Assembly: GCA_043228905.1 (NCBI GenBank)
Contig: JBHGNT010000016.1
Coordinates: 16,678,001 to 16,742,000, forward strand
Reading direction: 5' to 3'
Source of the DNA: Azolla caroliniana
Taxonomy: Eukaryota; Polypodiophyta
Length of the DNA stretch: 64,000 nt
Position 1 is the first letter of the stretch. Each line of letters starts with the position of its first letter. Below the pieces are notes generated by a model, which was not told the DNA's origin, did not search any database, and was given only the letters and a program-made list of their open reading frames with translations. A program made the position numbers and the translations under genes. Of this stretch, positions 45,849 to 57,246 are shown piece by piece.

Positions 45849-46313
45849 TTCTGCGTCGAGGTCGGAGAGCGTTGGCGAGGTTTGGTGGTGGGGAGAGTGC
45901 GAGAGAGAAAGTTCTGAGGGAGGGGGGGTTCACTGTGTGCGAGCTCTCTACGATTGATCTTCACGCGTCACTCTGCGTCTGTTCTCCTTGGTTCGCGATA
46001 GGAGAAGGTCTCGATGCGTGGGGCTTTTTCTCTCTGCATCTTGGCGCCTTTTTCGAGCCTCCGCATGTGCAAGTCGTGTACTATAATAGCATTGCGTGCC
46101 ATGTGGGGGTGGTTTAATGTCCTATTCATAGCCCCTCGTACCCTTTTCGACGTGCCTCTTTACTCCTCGTGTGCATGGTCGTTTCCACCACTCCTTTTCA
46201 TGATTTATTTGTGACGGTTTGCCGTCGTTAAGCTTTCCCCGGTTGCCAACTCGTGCTCCCCCTTACCGGCTTGGTGGTAGCCGTTTTCCTCACGGGTTGC
46301 CGTCGTGGTTGGC
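45849..46313 (-). other. Tat spacer between integrase and accessory ORF
   Basis: Mixed-composition sequence with only short open frames. No LTR ends, splice-like acceptor with support, or domain similarity is seen. Confidence 0.5.
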
Positions 46314-47500
46314 CTACCGGCGTCTGATTCGGGAGCAGCCCTTCTTGGGCATAGGTCCTTTGTATGGCTTTAGTCTAAATCCGTTGACCCATTTACCCTG
46401 CACTTCGCCGACAACTATCCCTAACTGGTAAGACCCATTAAACTCGCGTGTGATCCAGTACGGTCCGGTCCATCTAAACCGTAGTTTGCCTGGCATTTTA
46501 CCCATCCGGGTCTGGAACACTAGTACCGGCTTGCCGATGCCAAACATTTTCTCGTTGCCCTTCCGGTGCCGATCTACAAACACTTTCCGTCGTCGTTGTT
46601 CCAATTCCAGGTGCATGATGCTCGCCAGTCGGTGTTCTTCTAGTTCACACAGAGCCTTTAACCGAATTGCCTCTGATTCCTTTTCATTGAGTCGTTCCCG
46701 AATCTGAATCCGTAAGCTTGGTACCTGGAATTCGACTGGCATGACTGCCTCTAATCCGAATGCTAACCGAAACGGTGTTGTTCGAATGCTTGTCTTGTAC
46801 GTTGTCTGATAGGCCCAGAGCGCACTATGCAGCTTCGTATCCCAATCCGTCCAATTTTCGTTGACGATTTTCCGGAGGATATTCTGGAGTGTTTTGTTCG
46901 TCGACTCAGCTAACCCGTTTGCTTGCGGATAGTACGGTGAGCTTCGTTTATGTACTACCGCATAGAACGTTGTCAAACATTCTACCACCTGTCCAAGAAA
47001 GTGCCCTCCTTGGTCGCTTATCAGCTCTATGGGGCATCCGTACCGGCACCAAATGCATTCGTATAAGAATTTCTCCGTTGACGCCGCGGTGTTGTCTCGT
47101 TGGGCTTTCGCTTCCACCCACTTAGTGCAGTAATCCGTCGTGACGATTACGTACCGGTTACCGGTTCTCATTGCCGATGGTTTAAATGGCCGGACAAAAT
47201 CCAGCCCCCATTTCTGGAATGGTTCTAGTGGTAGGACTGGCTGATGCGGCATCCTAGCTTGTTCCGTTGGTTGGCCCATTCGCTGGCATAGATCACACTC
47301 TTTCGCGTACCGGACTGCGTCTTTCAATGTAGTCGGCCACCATAAGCCACTTTGCCATATCTTCCTTGCCGTCGCATCCCCGACATAATGACCTCCGGCG
47401 ACTCCGCAGTGTGCCTCCCGTAGTATTACCTCTTTCTCGTCGCTGCGCACCGCTCGTCGCCAGATACCATCCGCACCTTTGTGGTATAGCGTGTCCTATA
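46314..47500 (-). CDS. pol: Tat integrase
   Basis: 378 residues are open. Zinc-binding HHCC (EAHCGVAGGHYVGD ... CDLCQRMG), core D (WGLDFVRPF), D (LISDQGGHF) and E (NGLAESTNKT), then a C-terminal RFRWTGPYWITREF GPY-type module. There is no chromodomain, as expected for the Tat lineage. It inserts element cDNA into the nuclear genome. An in-frame stop near 47497 separates it from the RNase H linker. Confidence 0.92.
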
Positions 47501-48990
47501 ATAAACAGAAGTGTCGGCTTTGTACCACCAGGCGTTTTCTCTCGTCTCGGTTCATCTCCTCCGGAGGCAATCCGGTACTCAGAAACTGGTGCATATTAGT
47601 TAGCCACTTATCTTCCTGTGCCAACGTTTCATCTGTTGCCGTTTCCATGGTGACTCGAAAAAGCTCTGCATCCGGAAACTCGTCCGGTACCCTGTCACCC
47701 ATCTCCCCGGAATCTAACCGGCTTAGATAATCTGCTACCGCATGCTGTATGTCGGGTCAGTGGAATATCTCGAATTCGAACTCCTGCAACAGCAAGGTCC
47801 ACCGGGCCAACTTACCGGTACGTGACGCTTTGGATACTAGGTAGAGGAGTGCCGAATGATCTACATGGAAGGAGAACTTTCTTCCTAATAAATAATGCCT
47901 GAATTTTGTTACACTGTAGATCATTCCTAAAGCTTCCCTTTCCGTGGTAGAATAATTTCGTTCTGCTTGGTATAGCTTCCGGCTGGCATAATACCCTGGC
48001 CGGTACCACCTTGGCTTGGTAAGCTGCATGAGCGCGCTGCCGATTGCGATGTCGGAGGCGTCCACGAACACATGAAACTCTTTACTCCAATCCGGAGGCT
48101 GCACTACCAGTGCTTGTGACAATAATACCTTTAGTGCCCGGTATGCCTTGTCTTCGACGTCTGTCCATTGGAATGGTGTTCGGTGTACTGCCACATGCAG
48201 AGGTGTAGCCAGGTCCGCCAAATATCAGAGCATACAGCTATGCCAACGGATTTGTCCTAAGAAACGGCTCAATTCCTTTGCCGTTGTCGGTGCCGGTGCT
48301 TCTAGGATTGCTTTCACTTTGTCCAGATCTACGGCAATGCCTTCCTTGCTCACAATATGCCCTAGTAGCGTTCCGCTGGATACTCCAAATACACACTTCA
48401 CTAGATTCAGGCTTAGCCAGTACGCCCTACACTTCTCTAGACATAGTCTGAGATGCTGCAAATGATCTTCTTCTCTACTATAGACGGCGAAGTCGTCAAG
48501 GAACACCTGCATAAAGGTCGGTATGTATTCGCTAAAGATCTCCATGATGATCCGTTAGAATGTTGTTGGTGCCGTTTTCAGTCCGAACATCATCACCACG
48601 GCAACAAACACTCCCCATTCGGTGACGAAAGCCGTTTTCTCTTGATCATCAGGGTGCATCCGGATCTGATTATACCCGCTGAATCCGTCTAAGAAATTAT
48701 AGACTTCATGGCCGGCGACGGCATCCAAAACTCCATTCGTAAACAGAAGTGGAAATGCATTTGTTACCGTTGTCGCATTGAGCTTCCGGTAGTCAACACA
48801 AACTCTAATTTTGTCGTTCTTCTTCTGTAGGACTACGATCGGGCTCAACCATGTAGATTTCTTTACGGGATGGATGAAGCCAACCCTCAACAATTTGTCG
48901 ATCTCCTCCTTGACTTTGGCGGCGTAGTTTGGGTTCATCCGGTACCGACGCTGTGCAACCGGCTTGGCATCTTTGCTCAGATGTATCTGG
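47501..48990 (-). pseudogene. pol: Tat RT and RNase H
   Basis: One frame with isolated stops (near 48552, 48222 and 47754). RT: STWLSPIVVLQKKN, RVCVDYRKLNATT, FGLKTAPTTF, VFLDDFAVYS. RNase H: FVDASDIAIGSAL, TTEREALGMIYS, HVDHSALLYL. The catalytic Asp residues are retained. The stops look like single substitutions. Confidence 0.92.
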
Positions 48991-49178
48991 TGCTAATACA
49001 ACTAAGGATCCAGGCCTCTCATATCCTCATAAGACCAGGCAAATACGTCGCGAAACTCGTTGAGGAGTGTAATTATCGCCGTTTTGTTCTCTGCATTCAT
49101 TTCTTTGGTGATGTGCACCGGTTTTGCCTCCTCCGTCGTTCCTAGATTTACCTCTTCTAATTGAGACGCTTTTACGCG

Positions 49179-50186
49179 CTATGATACGGCCATTTCCCTT
49201 TCCAACGCCTCCTGTGCTTGCCATAACTCCCGGATTGCTTCTTTATCCGGTTCCCCTTCGGTTCCATCCGGTTGCAGTAAGTAGGGTGATACCGCTTCGG
49301 CGATGTCAATTTCGAATAGGGGTACAATCTTCGGGTTCTCCAGCAAGTACTGATCTTCTTCTTCGTCTCCTAATTCTTCCAGCATATTGACGCACTCCGC
49401 ATATAACGGTGTCAGATCCTTGCCGGTGCCCTTCCTTGGTTGTGTTGGTACCCGTACCTTCTCTTTTTCCCGCCGGAACGTAATCATATTCCTCCTCCAC
49501 TTCTGCTTGATGTGTGCCGTCTTTAACCAAGGGCATCCCAATAATAATGGGTACGCTCCTTGAGCCTGCAACTTGAGAACTATGGCTGAGATTTGGAATG
49601 TGTGGCCCCCGATGGTTACTTCTAAGTCCCGTATTAATCCTGTTGGTCGCACCGAGCTTGTGTCCGCCATTCGGAGCCAGAACAGACATGGCTCCCACTC
49701 TTGGATTCCAAGAGCATCGCACGTCCGGAGGCTGATTACATTAACGCCGTAGCCTCCGTCTATTATCGTGCCAAGGAGTTCTTTCCCTTTCACAATGGCC
49801 GTAATTGCCAGACTGTTGGTGTCCACCACCGCCGGTCCCTCCTCCGGATTTGAGAAGAATGTTGGAGCCGGTGGTGTTCCGCCTGTCGACATGCCAAACT
49901 TGAGTCCTTCTGTGAATCTTGGTACTAGCTGCAAGAGTCGTCCTAATGGTAGCACGATCTGGCATTCCTGCAATACCTGCCATGTCACGTTTTCGGACCG
50001 ACTGCCATCGGCGAGCTCTTCGGTGTTCTCCTTTTGCTGCGCAAGTTCTGCTACGTTTCGCTCATTTGCCTTTTTCACCCATTCTGTTGCCTGTTTCCGG
50101 ATGGCCTCTTGTGTCTCCCATTCCGTCGTCTTGCCCTTCGACCTTGTGGTGACCTGCTGTAGGTCTACGATTTCAGCGACTACCAT
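49179..50186 (-). CDS. pol: Tat protease region
   Basis: 335 open residues. The retropepsin motif is IIDGGYGVNVIS (DGG in place of the usual DSG), followed by LLLGCPWLKT, the typical flap and ILG-like part of Tat and Athila proteases. The upstream part links to gag. It releases mature Gag and Pol in the particle. No obvious start codon is needed because it is made as Gag-Pol. Confidence 0.85.
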   Translation of the reverse strand: MVVAEIVDLQQVTTRSKGKTTEWETQEAIRKQATEWVKKANERNVAELAQQKENTEELADGSRSENVTWQVLQECQIVLPLGRLLQLVPRFTEGLKFGMSTGGTPPAPTFFSNPEEGPAVVDTNSLAITAIVKGKELLGTIIDGGYGVNVISLRTCDALGIQEWEPCLFWLRMADTSSVRPTGLIRDLEVTIGGHTFQISAIVLKLQAQGAYPLLLGCPWLKTAHIKQKWRRNMITFRREKEKVRVPTQPRKGTGKDLTPLYAECVNMLEELGDEEEDQYLLENPKIVPLFEIDIAEAVSPYLLQPDGTEGEPDKEAIRELWQAQEALEREMAVS

Positions 50187-51120
50187 GTTTACTGCCGATC
50201 GCTTATCATAGCTCTTTGCCGGACATTGATTACTGTAATGTCCTTCTTTCCGGCAATAATAGCAATATGCTTTCTAGGTATTGCTGGATTCGGCATTGTT
50301 TCCTGGACATGGTGGAGGGCCTGTGGTAACCGCGGGGCTCTGGTCCGGTTGGCTGCTTGAGGCGCCTTTTTCCGGTTCACGTGGGTGGCTCCCGTTTTTG
50401 AAATGTTGTTTTTTATTAAAGTTCTTTTTGTTACGGTACCATTGCCGGGGTTGGTCGTCATACCTCCCGTAATCTTCCCGTCGTTGGTGATAACCGGGGG
50501 AGTGATCCCGGTTGTGATGCTCGTACTGTCCATTGTAATCTCGGTACTTGTCATATCTCTTGTACCGGTCATAGTTGTCTCACCGATTGTCGTACCGGAC
50601 ATCCTGTGCCGGTCGATATCACTCCTCTCGCCGCCAGCGTTTGTCTTCTTCGTCTCAGCTGCTACGTGGCTCAATTTGCCGGACTGGTGGTGCTTGCTGA
50701 TTCAATAAGTTATATTCACACCGGTCCATCGTGTGGCTCGTAGATTGGCAGAGTAAGCAGTGCGTCCGCATGGTGCACTCCAGTGACGAGTGTCCGGAAT
50801 TCAAGCAAGTTGAACATTGGATTGCTTGCCAGAAACGGAGATCCTCATCGGTTGGTAATGCTCGTTGGAGGGCTCCCATTGTTAGCCAAGAGCTCGTTTT
50901 CTCCATTTCTCTAACCCGGTCGATGACCTAGTCGACAGTGCTTGTGTGAAAGTCGATGACCATGCATACCGTTTGTAGAGGTTCCCGAAGCGCGGCTAAA
51001 AATATAGCCCACGTTTCTTCCTCCGGAGGTGCGCGGGTAAGCTGATTGTGCATCCGTTGAAACCGGATGACAAACATCACGATGTATTCTTTTGGTGGTG
51101 GTTTCACACTATGTATTGAA
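50187..51120 (-). pseudogene. gag: Tat gag C-terminal part with three zinc knuckles
   Basis: The capsid end (RFQRMHNQLTRAP, WAIFLAALREPLQ) is followed by two adjacent CCHC knuckles (CSTCLNSGHSSLEC and CLLCQSTSHTMDRC, near 50810 and 50740), an Arg/Asp/Tyr-rich stretch, and a third knuckle (CYYCRKEGHYSNQC near 50250). Several frames are needed, so indels are present. The N-terminal gag is missing at the copia junction near 51120. Confidence 0.8.
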
Positions 51121-52068
51121 AACATCACGACACCGGCTTTTCCGGATCCTTCGGCATAGTGCGATCACTGCCGATCTCCTTTGTCGGTATATCCGGAACC
51201 TGATCCGGACCCGGTTCTCTCCGAATTGGCACGCTTTTTCTAGCACTCGCTCTCCCTATGGCCTTTCTTGCCATAGTACCAACATTCCGCAGCGGAATTC
51301 CCTTGCCTGTTCTCATCGCCTCGACTCCCCCTGTTTCCGAAGGGTCCAGAGTTGACGTTGGCATCACTTCGGTACCTTCTTTCTTGATCCCGTCAGCTGC
51401 CTCCATTGCGCACCGACTCGCCTCGTCCGCCACAACCACAAGGTCTATCTCCCTCCATGTATAGCATCTTGTTGTCGGCATGCGTGCTTGTCAACGCACC
51501 CGCATGATTCTCTTCTACAAGGAGCATCGATTGTAGGTCGAAAAACGACGGCGTATTCTCCCGTGTACACACAGCCGTTCGGAACGCTCCGAACTTCGAG
51601 ACCAGTCCCCCGAGACAGATCTGCACCATCTCGCCTTCCTCGATGTCCACATCGATAGAGGCTAGGGAGTCGCATCTCTATGATCTTCGAGGTGTAATCA
51701 GCCACCAACAAGTCGCGTTATCGTAGGTTGCTCAGCTCTTGTCGGAGTTGAAGCTTCCTGGCTATAGTGCTTGCGGTGAAAATCTTCTTCAGATTTCCCC
51801 AAGCATCTTTCAGCGTTTTTGCATCCCGAATGTAGCTTAGGAGTTGTTCATCCACACAAGACGTGAAGCAGTGCAGTACTCTGCTCGCCTACTATTCCCA
51901 CGTCGGGAAATCTCTATGTGGCTATTCAGGTGCTATGTCATTTGCTCCGTTGACATAGCTCCAGTAACCGTGCCCGAGCAGGTACTGGTGCATCTTGTAG
52001 GACTAAGACGCGTAGTTGTTTCTGTCGAGCTTCTCGGTAGGAAGTGAGCTAGTCATGCCTTTATCCAT
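51121..52068 (-). pseudogene. gag: Copia C2 gag
   Basis: From the ATG at 52068 it matches C3 Gag (SSLPTEKLDRNNYAS, SYKMHQYLLGHGYW), with a TAG where C3 has Trp, later frameshifts, EEGEMVQICLGGLV, and a degenerate knuckle (CWYYGKKGHRESEC near 51255) followed by a stop. The homology stops abruptly at about 51120, where Tat gag begins. The rest of the element lies at 29100-30904. Confidence 0.85.
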
Positions 52069-52126
52069 TTTGCCGTTTTTTTTCTCTGTTCTTCTTGGTT
52101 GGTTTTCTTTTCAAGCTATGTCGGTT

Positions 52127-52138
52127 GCTCTGATACCA
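52127..52138 (-). other. Copia C2 primer-binding site
   Basis: The minus strand reads TGGTATCAGAGC, the initiator-Met type, directly after the LTR. Confidence 0.92.
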
Positions 52139-52596
52139 TGAAAAGAATAGTGTGCGGAAGCAAGTAGAAAACCGAACACAAAAAATACGCAGGTTTAATG
52201 GAGAGCTTGAATATACACAGCACATGAGAGAGACAGAGAGAGAGTGATAGAAGACACGAGACTCTATTCAAAAATAATACTCAGTCTCTACATACACCAT
52301 GCTCAGTGAGCACCTTTTATACAAGCCCTGACAATCGGGCTGACACAAGTACTGGCAGTACTTGAATGCTCATAAATGAGCCTACTAGACTAACTCCCAA
52401 AATTATTCCTTACGAGGAATATCTTCCCAACGGCCTCACGGTTTACGCACCGCTACGACCTCTCGTTGCGAACTGGTTTGCATAATAGTTTATGCACCCG
52501 GTTTACGCACCAGTCCGGCCTAACCGATCGGTGCCAACCGATCCGGTTCTCGGCTTGCACAGTCGATCCGACCAATGTTGAGCTTGTATCTCAACA
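52139..52596 (-). repeat. Copia C2 5' LTR
   Basis: 458 bp, in minus orientation TGTTGAGATACA ... ATTCTTTTCA, with a TATA-like ataaaaggt near 52315. It is about 70% similar by eye to the LTR at 27920-28351. Confidence 0.85.
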
Positions 52597-52779
52597 CTTT
52601 CATCGAGAACTCGATGCACTGCATTGAGATCTCGTTGAAAGAGGTGTCCCTTTGAATGGGACTCGATGCACTACGTCGAGTTCCTGCTGAAAGGGAGACT
52701 CTTGATTGGGCGACATGCTGTTAGATGGATGGAGATTTATTTCTCGAAGCAATGTGATGTAATACCCACCACTAGAAGG
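52597..52779 (+). pseudogene. DUF7869-like gene, segment before copia C3
   Basis: From about 52662 the plus frame reads WDSMHYVEFLLKGR and KQCDVIPTTRR, and conceptual removal of C3 with one copy of its 5-bp duplication joins it in frame to LHLSDNFTLRELYQVYKDDM at 57252. The first 65 bp are unassigned. See the entry at 57247-58071. Confidence 0.7.
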
Positions 52780-53201
52780 TATTGAGCGGCAAGCTCAACC
52801 AGATCCAGATCGGCATCCAGAAGGATGAGCTGGATCGGTGAGCCGGTGAGCAAGCGAGCCGGTGAGCTGGGGAGCCAGTTAGCCAGATCCAGCAATAACT
52901 GGAAGCCTAGTAATAGCTTAGATTATTAGCTAGTTAATAGTCTCGTAATTAGTGTCAGACGCTCGTGTCAGCATTGAAGTATGTTGTATTTCTATCAATC
53001 CTCTACGGACTTGTATAAATAGTGTTGTTGAGCACATTTCATGTACAGAGAATTATTATTGTTTTGGAATAGATTTAAAACCTTTTGCTCTCTCACTCTC
53101 TCTGTCTCTCCCGCGTACACTTTGTGTTAATCTCTCTCTCTCTCTCTATTGCTATCTGACAAGGCCGGTTTGTCTAACGCTTCTGCACATAAACGTTAAC
53201 A
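52780..53201 (+). repeat. C3 5' LTR
   Basis: It starts TATTGAGCGG (mutated from TGTTGAGCGG) and ends GTTAACA. A TATA-like tataaatag lies near 53015. The PBS tggtatcagagcg starts at 53202. Confidence 0.9.
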
Positions 53202-53308
53202 TGGTATCAGAGCGCGAGGGTTGAAAACCTCTACAACCGACATTTGCTTTCACAAGACAAACCCTACAGGTTGTGAGAACATAACAGTAGACAGAGAAAA
53301 GAAAAAAT

Positions 53309-54110
53309 ATGGACAAAGGTATGGCGAGTTCACTTCCTACAAAGAAGCTCGACCGGAGCAACTACGCGTCCTGGTCATACAAAATGCACCAATACCTACT
53401 GGGGCATGGGTATTGGAGTTTCGTGGAAGGAACGAATGAGGTAGCACCAGAGACTGGACACAAGGACTTCCCAGTATGGGAGCAAGGAACGAGCCGAGTA
53501 TTATACTGCCTCGCGTCCTGTGTGCACAACCAGATGCTCGGTTACATCAGAGATGCAAAGACACCAAAGGAGGCTTGGGAAAATCTACGTAAGATTTTCG
53601 CCGCAAGTACCACAACCTGTAAGTTGCAGCTTCGGCAAGAGCTGAACAACATCCAACAAAGAGATATGTCGTGCGATGCACTTGGGTCCATCAACGTGAT
53701 GGTGGACGAAGAAGAAATGGTACAAATCTTCCTTGGTGGTCTAGCGTAAAGGTACGGACCAATCCGGACAGCGATTTGCACCCGGAAGAAACCACTGACC
53801 TTCTTCGACTTGCAGTCAATGCTGATGGTCGAAGAAATCCACGCAATTGGGTCCAGGACCACTCAATCAAACAACCGGATGCTGTACACAGAGGCGGATA
53901 GGCCCCGTGGGCATGGAGGACAAGGTGGGTCGGCACACACTGGAGGCGGCCGGCAAGAGCAGGAAAGAAGGCACAGAGAACGCACCGACAGTAGTTCCGG
54001 AACATCCACAAGCAGGGGGAGTCAAGGTGGCGCCAGAGGCCGGCAAGATAAATCCGCCACGGAATGCTTGTACTGTGGCAAAAAGGGCCACAGAGAAAGC
54101 GTGTACCAGA
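53309..54110 (+). pseudogene. gag: C3 gag
   Basis: Copia gag: LPTKKLDRSNYASWSYKMHQY at the start, KEAWENLRKIFA, EEEMVQIFLGGLA, then a TAA at about 53747, then FFDLQSMLMVEEIH in the same frame and a knuckle CLYCGKKGHRES that is cut before the last Cys. Sequence from after integrase follows at once (KSEKCILVGYSHEQKGYKCYNP in another frame). Confidence 0.88.
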
Positions 54111-56660
54111 TGAGAAGCGTAGGAAGTTGGATGCAAAGTCGGAGAAATGCATCCTCGTCGGCTACTCACATGAGCAAAAGGGGTATAAGTGTTATAACCC
54201 CAGATGATGCAGGTCCGAGTTAGCCGCGATGTCGAGTTCGATGAAACGGCTTCATGGTATTCCTTACCAACTCCAACTTCCAACCCCAACCCAATGCCGG
54301 AGGATGAGGCTAGTGAGCCTATACCGGCCCAAGTAGAAGATGATGAATCCGGGACTCAAGAAGAGAGTCCAGAATCGTTTCGGTTGAGTGGGCCGAACGA
54401 GAGACTGGGTCAATCCGACCAGTCCAATGAGGATCCGGCGAGTAGTGAAGACTCTGTCATGCTCTCCCTACGCAAGGAACCGAGGAAACGGTTCACGCGC
54501 AAAGAGAAGGGGAAGAAGAAGCTGATGGAATACGAAACCGGCAATGTTGAGTCGGATCGGAGCGAATCCAACTCTGGTATGGAAGAAGGCGGATCTTCGG
54601 GAACGAAGTTCGAACCAGCCAAGAAGGGCCTCAAACCGGGTAACGGTGGATTACACCGGTCTTCCCGCCAAAAGAACCCCGTGAAGCAGTACGGGTACAA
54701 TGAGTACATGGCGCATCACTATGCGTACATAACCAAGGTAGTAGAATTGCGTGAGCCGGAGAGCTATGCGGAAGCAGCAAAGGACGCAAATTGGCGTGCC
54801 GCTATGAAGGAAGAAATGCGGGCACTCGATGCCAACGACACATGGGACGTAGTCGACCCTCCCCGACACTATAAACCGATCGGATGTAAGTGGGTGTACA
54901 AGGTAAAGTAAAATGCTAATGGTTCGGTTAACCGGTACAAGGCCCGGTTAGTGGCGAAGGGATACTTGCAGACCCACGAAATTTACTACAACGAGACCTT
55001 CGTTTCGGTAGCAAAAATGACGACGGTTCCTGTGGTACTAGCGGTTGTTGCGGCAAGGGGGTGGCATCTTCACCAAATGGACGTGAAGAATGCATTTCTT
55101 CAAGGTGATCTTGAAGAAGAGGTCTTTATGACCCAACCGCCCGGTTTCCAGACGGAGATGAACAAGTCGGCGGTATGCCGAATGAAGAAGTCACTTTATG
55201 GCCTGAAGCAAGCCCCCCGAGCTTGGAATGCGAAGATCATGCACCGGTTGCGTAAGATGGGGTTTGCTGCCTCCAACTCTGACTCTTCGTTGTTCATTCG
55301 GTAAGGTCCAAACAATCCAGTTTGCATCTTGTTGTACACTGATGATCTAGTCATCACCGGACCCGGACTCGATGAAATCAGCCGAGTCAAGTCCCAGCTG
55401 TCGGATGCATTTGAGATGAAGAACCTGGGGGACCTTCACTATTTCCTTGGGATCGAAGTGATCGAGGTGATCCTTGTATTGAATATGTTGTACAAGTTCG
55501 GCATGACGGAATGCCGACCGATCTCCACACCCCTAGACCGGAACCAGAAGCTCTGTCCTGACTCTGGACCGGCCTGTGATGAGAAACGGTTTTGACAAAT
55601 GGTCGGAAGCCTTATATACTTGACCATCACCTGACCCGACATCAACTATCCGGTCGGCGTGATCAACCAATATATACAGCAACCGACCGTGGACCACCTT
55701 CTGTGCGCGCATCGAATTTTGCGATATGTGAACAACACGGAGGAACTGGGACTGTTATACCAGCATGGTATAACCGAAGAGATAGTTGGCTACACCGATG
55801 CCGACTTGGCCAACGATGCATCAGATCGCCGATCCACCTCCGGATATATGTTTTCCCTTGGTAGCGCGGCTGTTGTGTGGAGCGGCAAAAAGCAGCCAAC
55901 AGTGGCCCTTTCGAGTATTGAGGCTGAATATCAGGGCGCTACCGTCGCCACCTGTGAAGCCATTTGGCTTCGGCGACTGCTGCAAGACGTACGGATCAAG
56001 GTACCGACCCCGATCCTGATCCACTATGACAATATGAGCAGCATGCAGCTCACCAAAAACCTTGTATTCCATGCTCGCACAAAGCACATAGAAGTGCACT
56101 ACCACTTCGTGTGTGAGCGTGTCCTGAGCGGTGACGTCGAACTTCGGTATGTTCATATGGATCGGCAAGTTGCCGACATCTTCACCTAACCGCTCGGATC
56201 GGACAAGTTGCAGCACTTGACCGAAATGCTTGGTGTTCAGCATCTCGACGTGCCACACTTGAGGGGGAGAATGGGCAAAGACACCGGAACGGGCAAAGGC
56301 AAAGAGATTGTTGATTGCACTGGTAAGGGAAGAACCGTCAAGGGGAGAGACAAGAAGAAGAAAGGAGTCGATTCAACAAAGGAAGTTGACACATCCGAAC
56401 AAGTCGGAACAAGCGGTAGCAGTGGGAGAATCAAGAAGGACAAAGCTGACCGGAAGAAGAAGGCAAAGACCCGGACATGGTCCGATGTGGTGAAGGGCCT
56501 GAGACAGCCGATTCAGTTCAACAGAAGGATTCCTAAGAACCGGATCAATCCAAGGCCAAGAGGACGAGAAGGTAGCGAAAGTCGACACCAACACGAAGGA
56601 ATCGGCGAACGGGTACGCATCGAAGTCACAGCAGCGAGGGAGCTGAATTGGGCCTGTTGA
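54111..56660 (+). pseudogene. pol: C3 RT and RNase H with Lys-rich C-terminal extension
   Basis: Post-integrase linker, RT (KWVYKVK, MDVKNAFLQGDLEE, SLYGLKQAPRAWN, LLYTDDLVITG near 55330) and RNase H (YTDADLAND, LSSIEAEYQ, TKHIEVHYHFVCER). Stops occur near 54909, 55302, 55593 and 56187. After RNase H the same frame continues for about 150 residues of basic, Lys/Gly-rich sequence (GKGKEIVD, KDKADRKKKAKTRTW), longer than the usual copia C-terminus. There is no protease or integrase. Confidence 0.88.
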
Positions 56661-56839
56661 TCAGATGAGCCGACCGAGAAGGTCGAGGTGCACAAAACCA
56701 GAGGGGTCGCGGCAAACGGGACCGGACCGGACGAGTAGCATGCGCGAGGCGGGGTGACTCTAGAAGGAGCCGGGTGGAAGGACCAGCTACCATGGAGACT
56801 AACACCACGATCCGACCTCAAGTTGAGCTTGAGGGGGAG

Positions 56840-57246
56840 TGTTGAGCGGCAAGCTCAACCGGATCCGGATCGGCATCCGGAAGGATGAGCCAGTGAGCAA
56901 GCGAGCCGGTGAGCTGGGGAGCCAGTTAGTTGGATACAGCAATAACCGGAAGCCTACTAATAGCTTAGATTACTAGGTAGTTAATAGTCTCGTAATTAGT
57001 GTCAAACACTCGTGTGAGCATTGAAGTATGTTGTACTTCTGTCAGTCCTCTTAAGACTTGTATAAATAGTGTTGTTGAGCACGTTTCATGTACAGAGAAC
57101 TATTATTGATTTGTAATAGATTTAAAACCTTCTGCTCTCTCATTCTCTCTGTCTCTCCCGCGTACACTCTCTGTTAATCTCTCTCTCTCTCTGTTGCTAT
57201 CTGGCAAGGCCGGTTTGTCTGATGCTTCCGCACATAAACTTTAACA
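56840..57246 (+). repeat. C3 3' LTR
   Basis: 407 bp, TGTTGAGCGG ... TTTAACA, with about 5% difference and a short deletion relative to the 5' LTR by eye. Confidence 0.9.

Larger units (their letters stand above)
30905..51120 (-). mobile_element. Tat-type Ty3/gypsy element inserted in copia C2
   Basis: Minus-strand order: gag with three CCHC knuckles, aspartic protease, RT, RNase H, integrase, spacer, coiled-coil accessory ORF, polypurine tract and 3' LTR. Chromovirus A with nested B occupies 34168-45799, just after the start of the accessory ORF. The 5' LTR, leader and N-terminal gag are missing: copia C2 gag passes straight into Tat gag at about 51120. A single deletion that also removed C2 protease and the first part of C2 integrase explains both gaps. 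Pol has few stops, so it is moderately old. It is about 8.6 kb without its insertions. Confidence 0.85.
52780..57246 (+). mobile_element. Copia C3, internally deleted
   Basis: LTRs 52780-53201 and 56840-57246, iMet PBS, polypurine tract (gagggggag at 56831). Flanks are gaagg and aaagg, a target duplication with one mismatch. The interior goes from the gag knuckle straight to the region after integrase, so protease and integrase are absent. It could move only with help, and stops make even gag defective. Confidence 0.9.
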
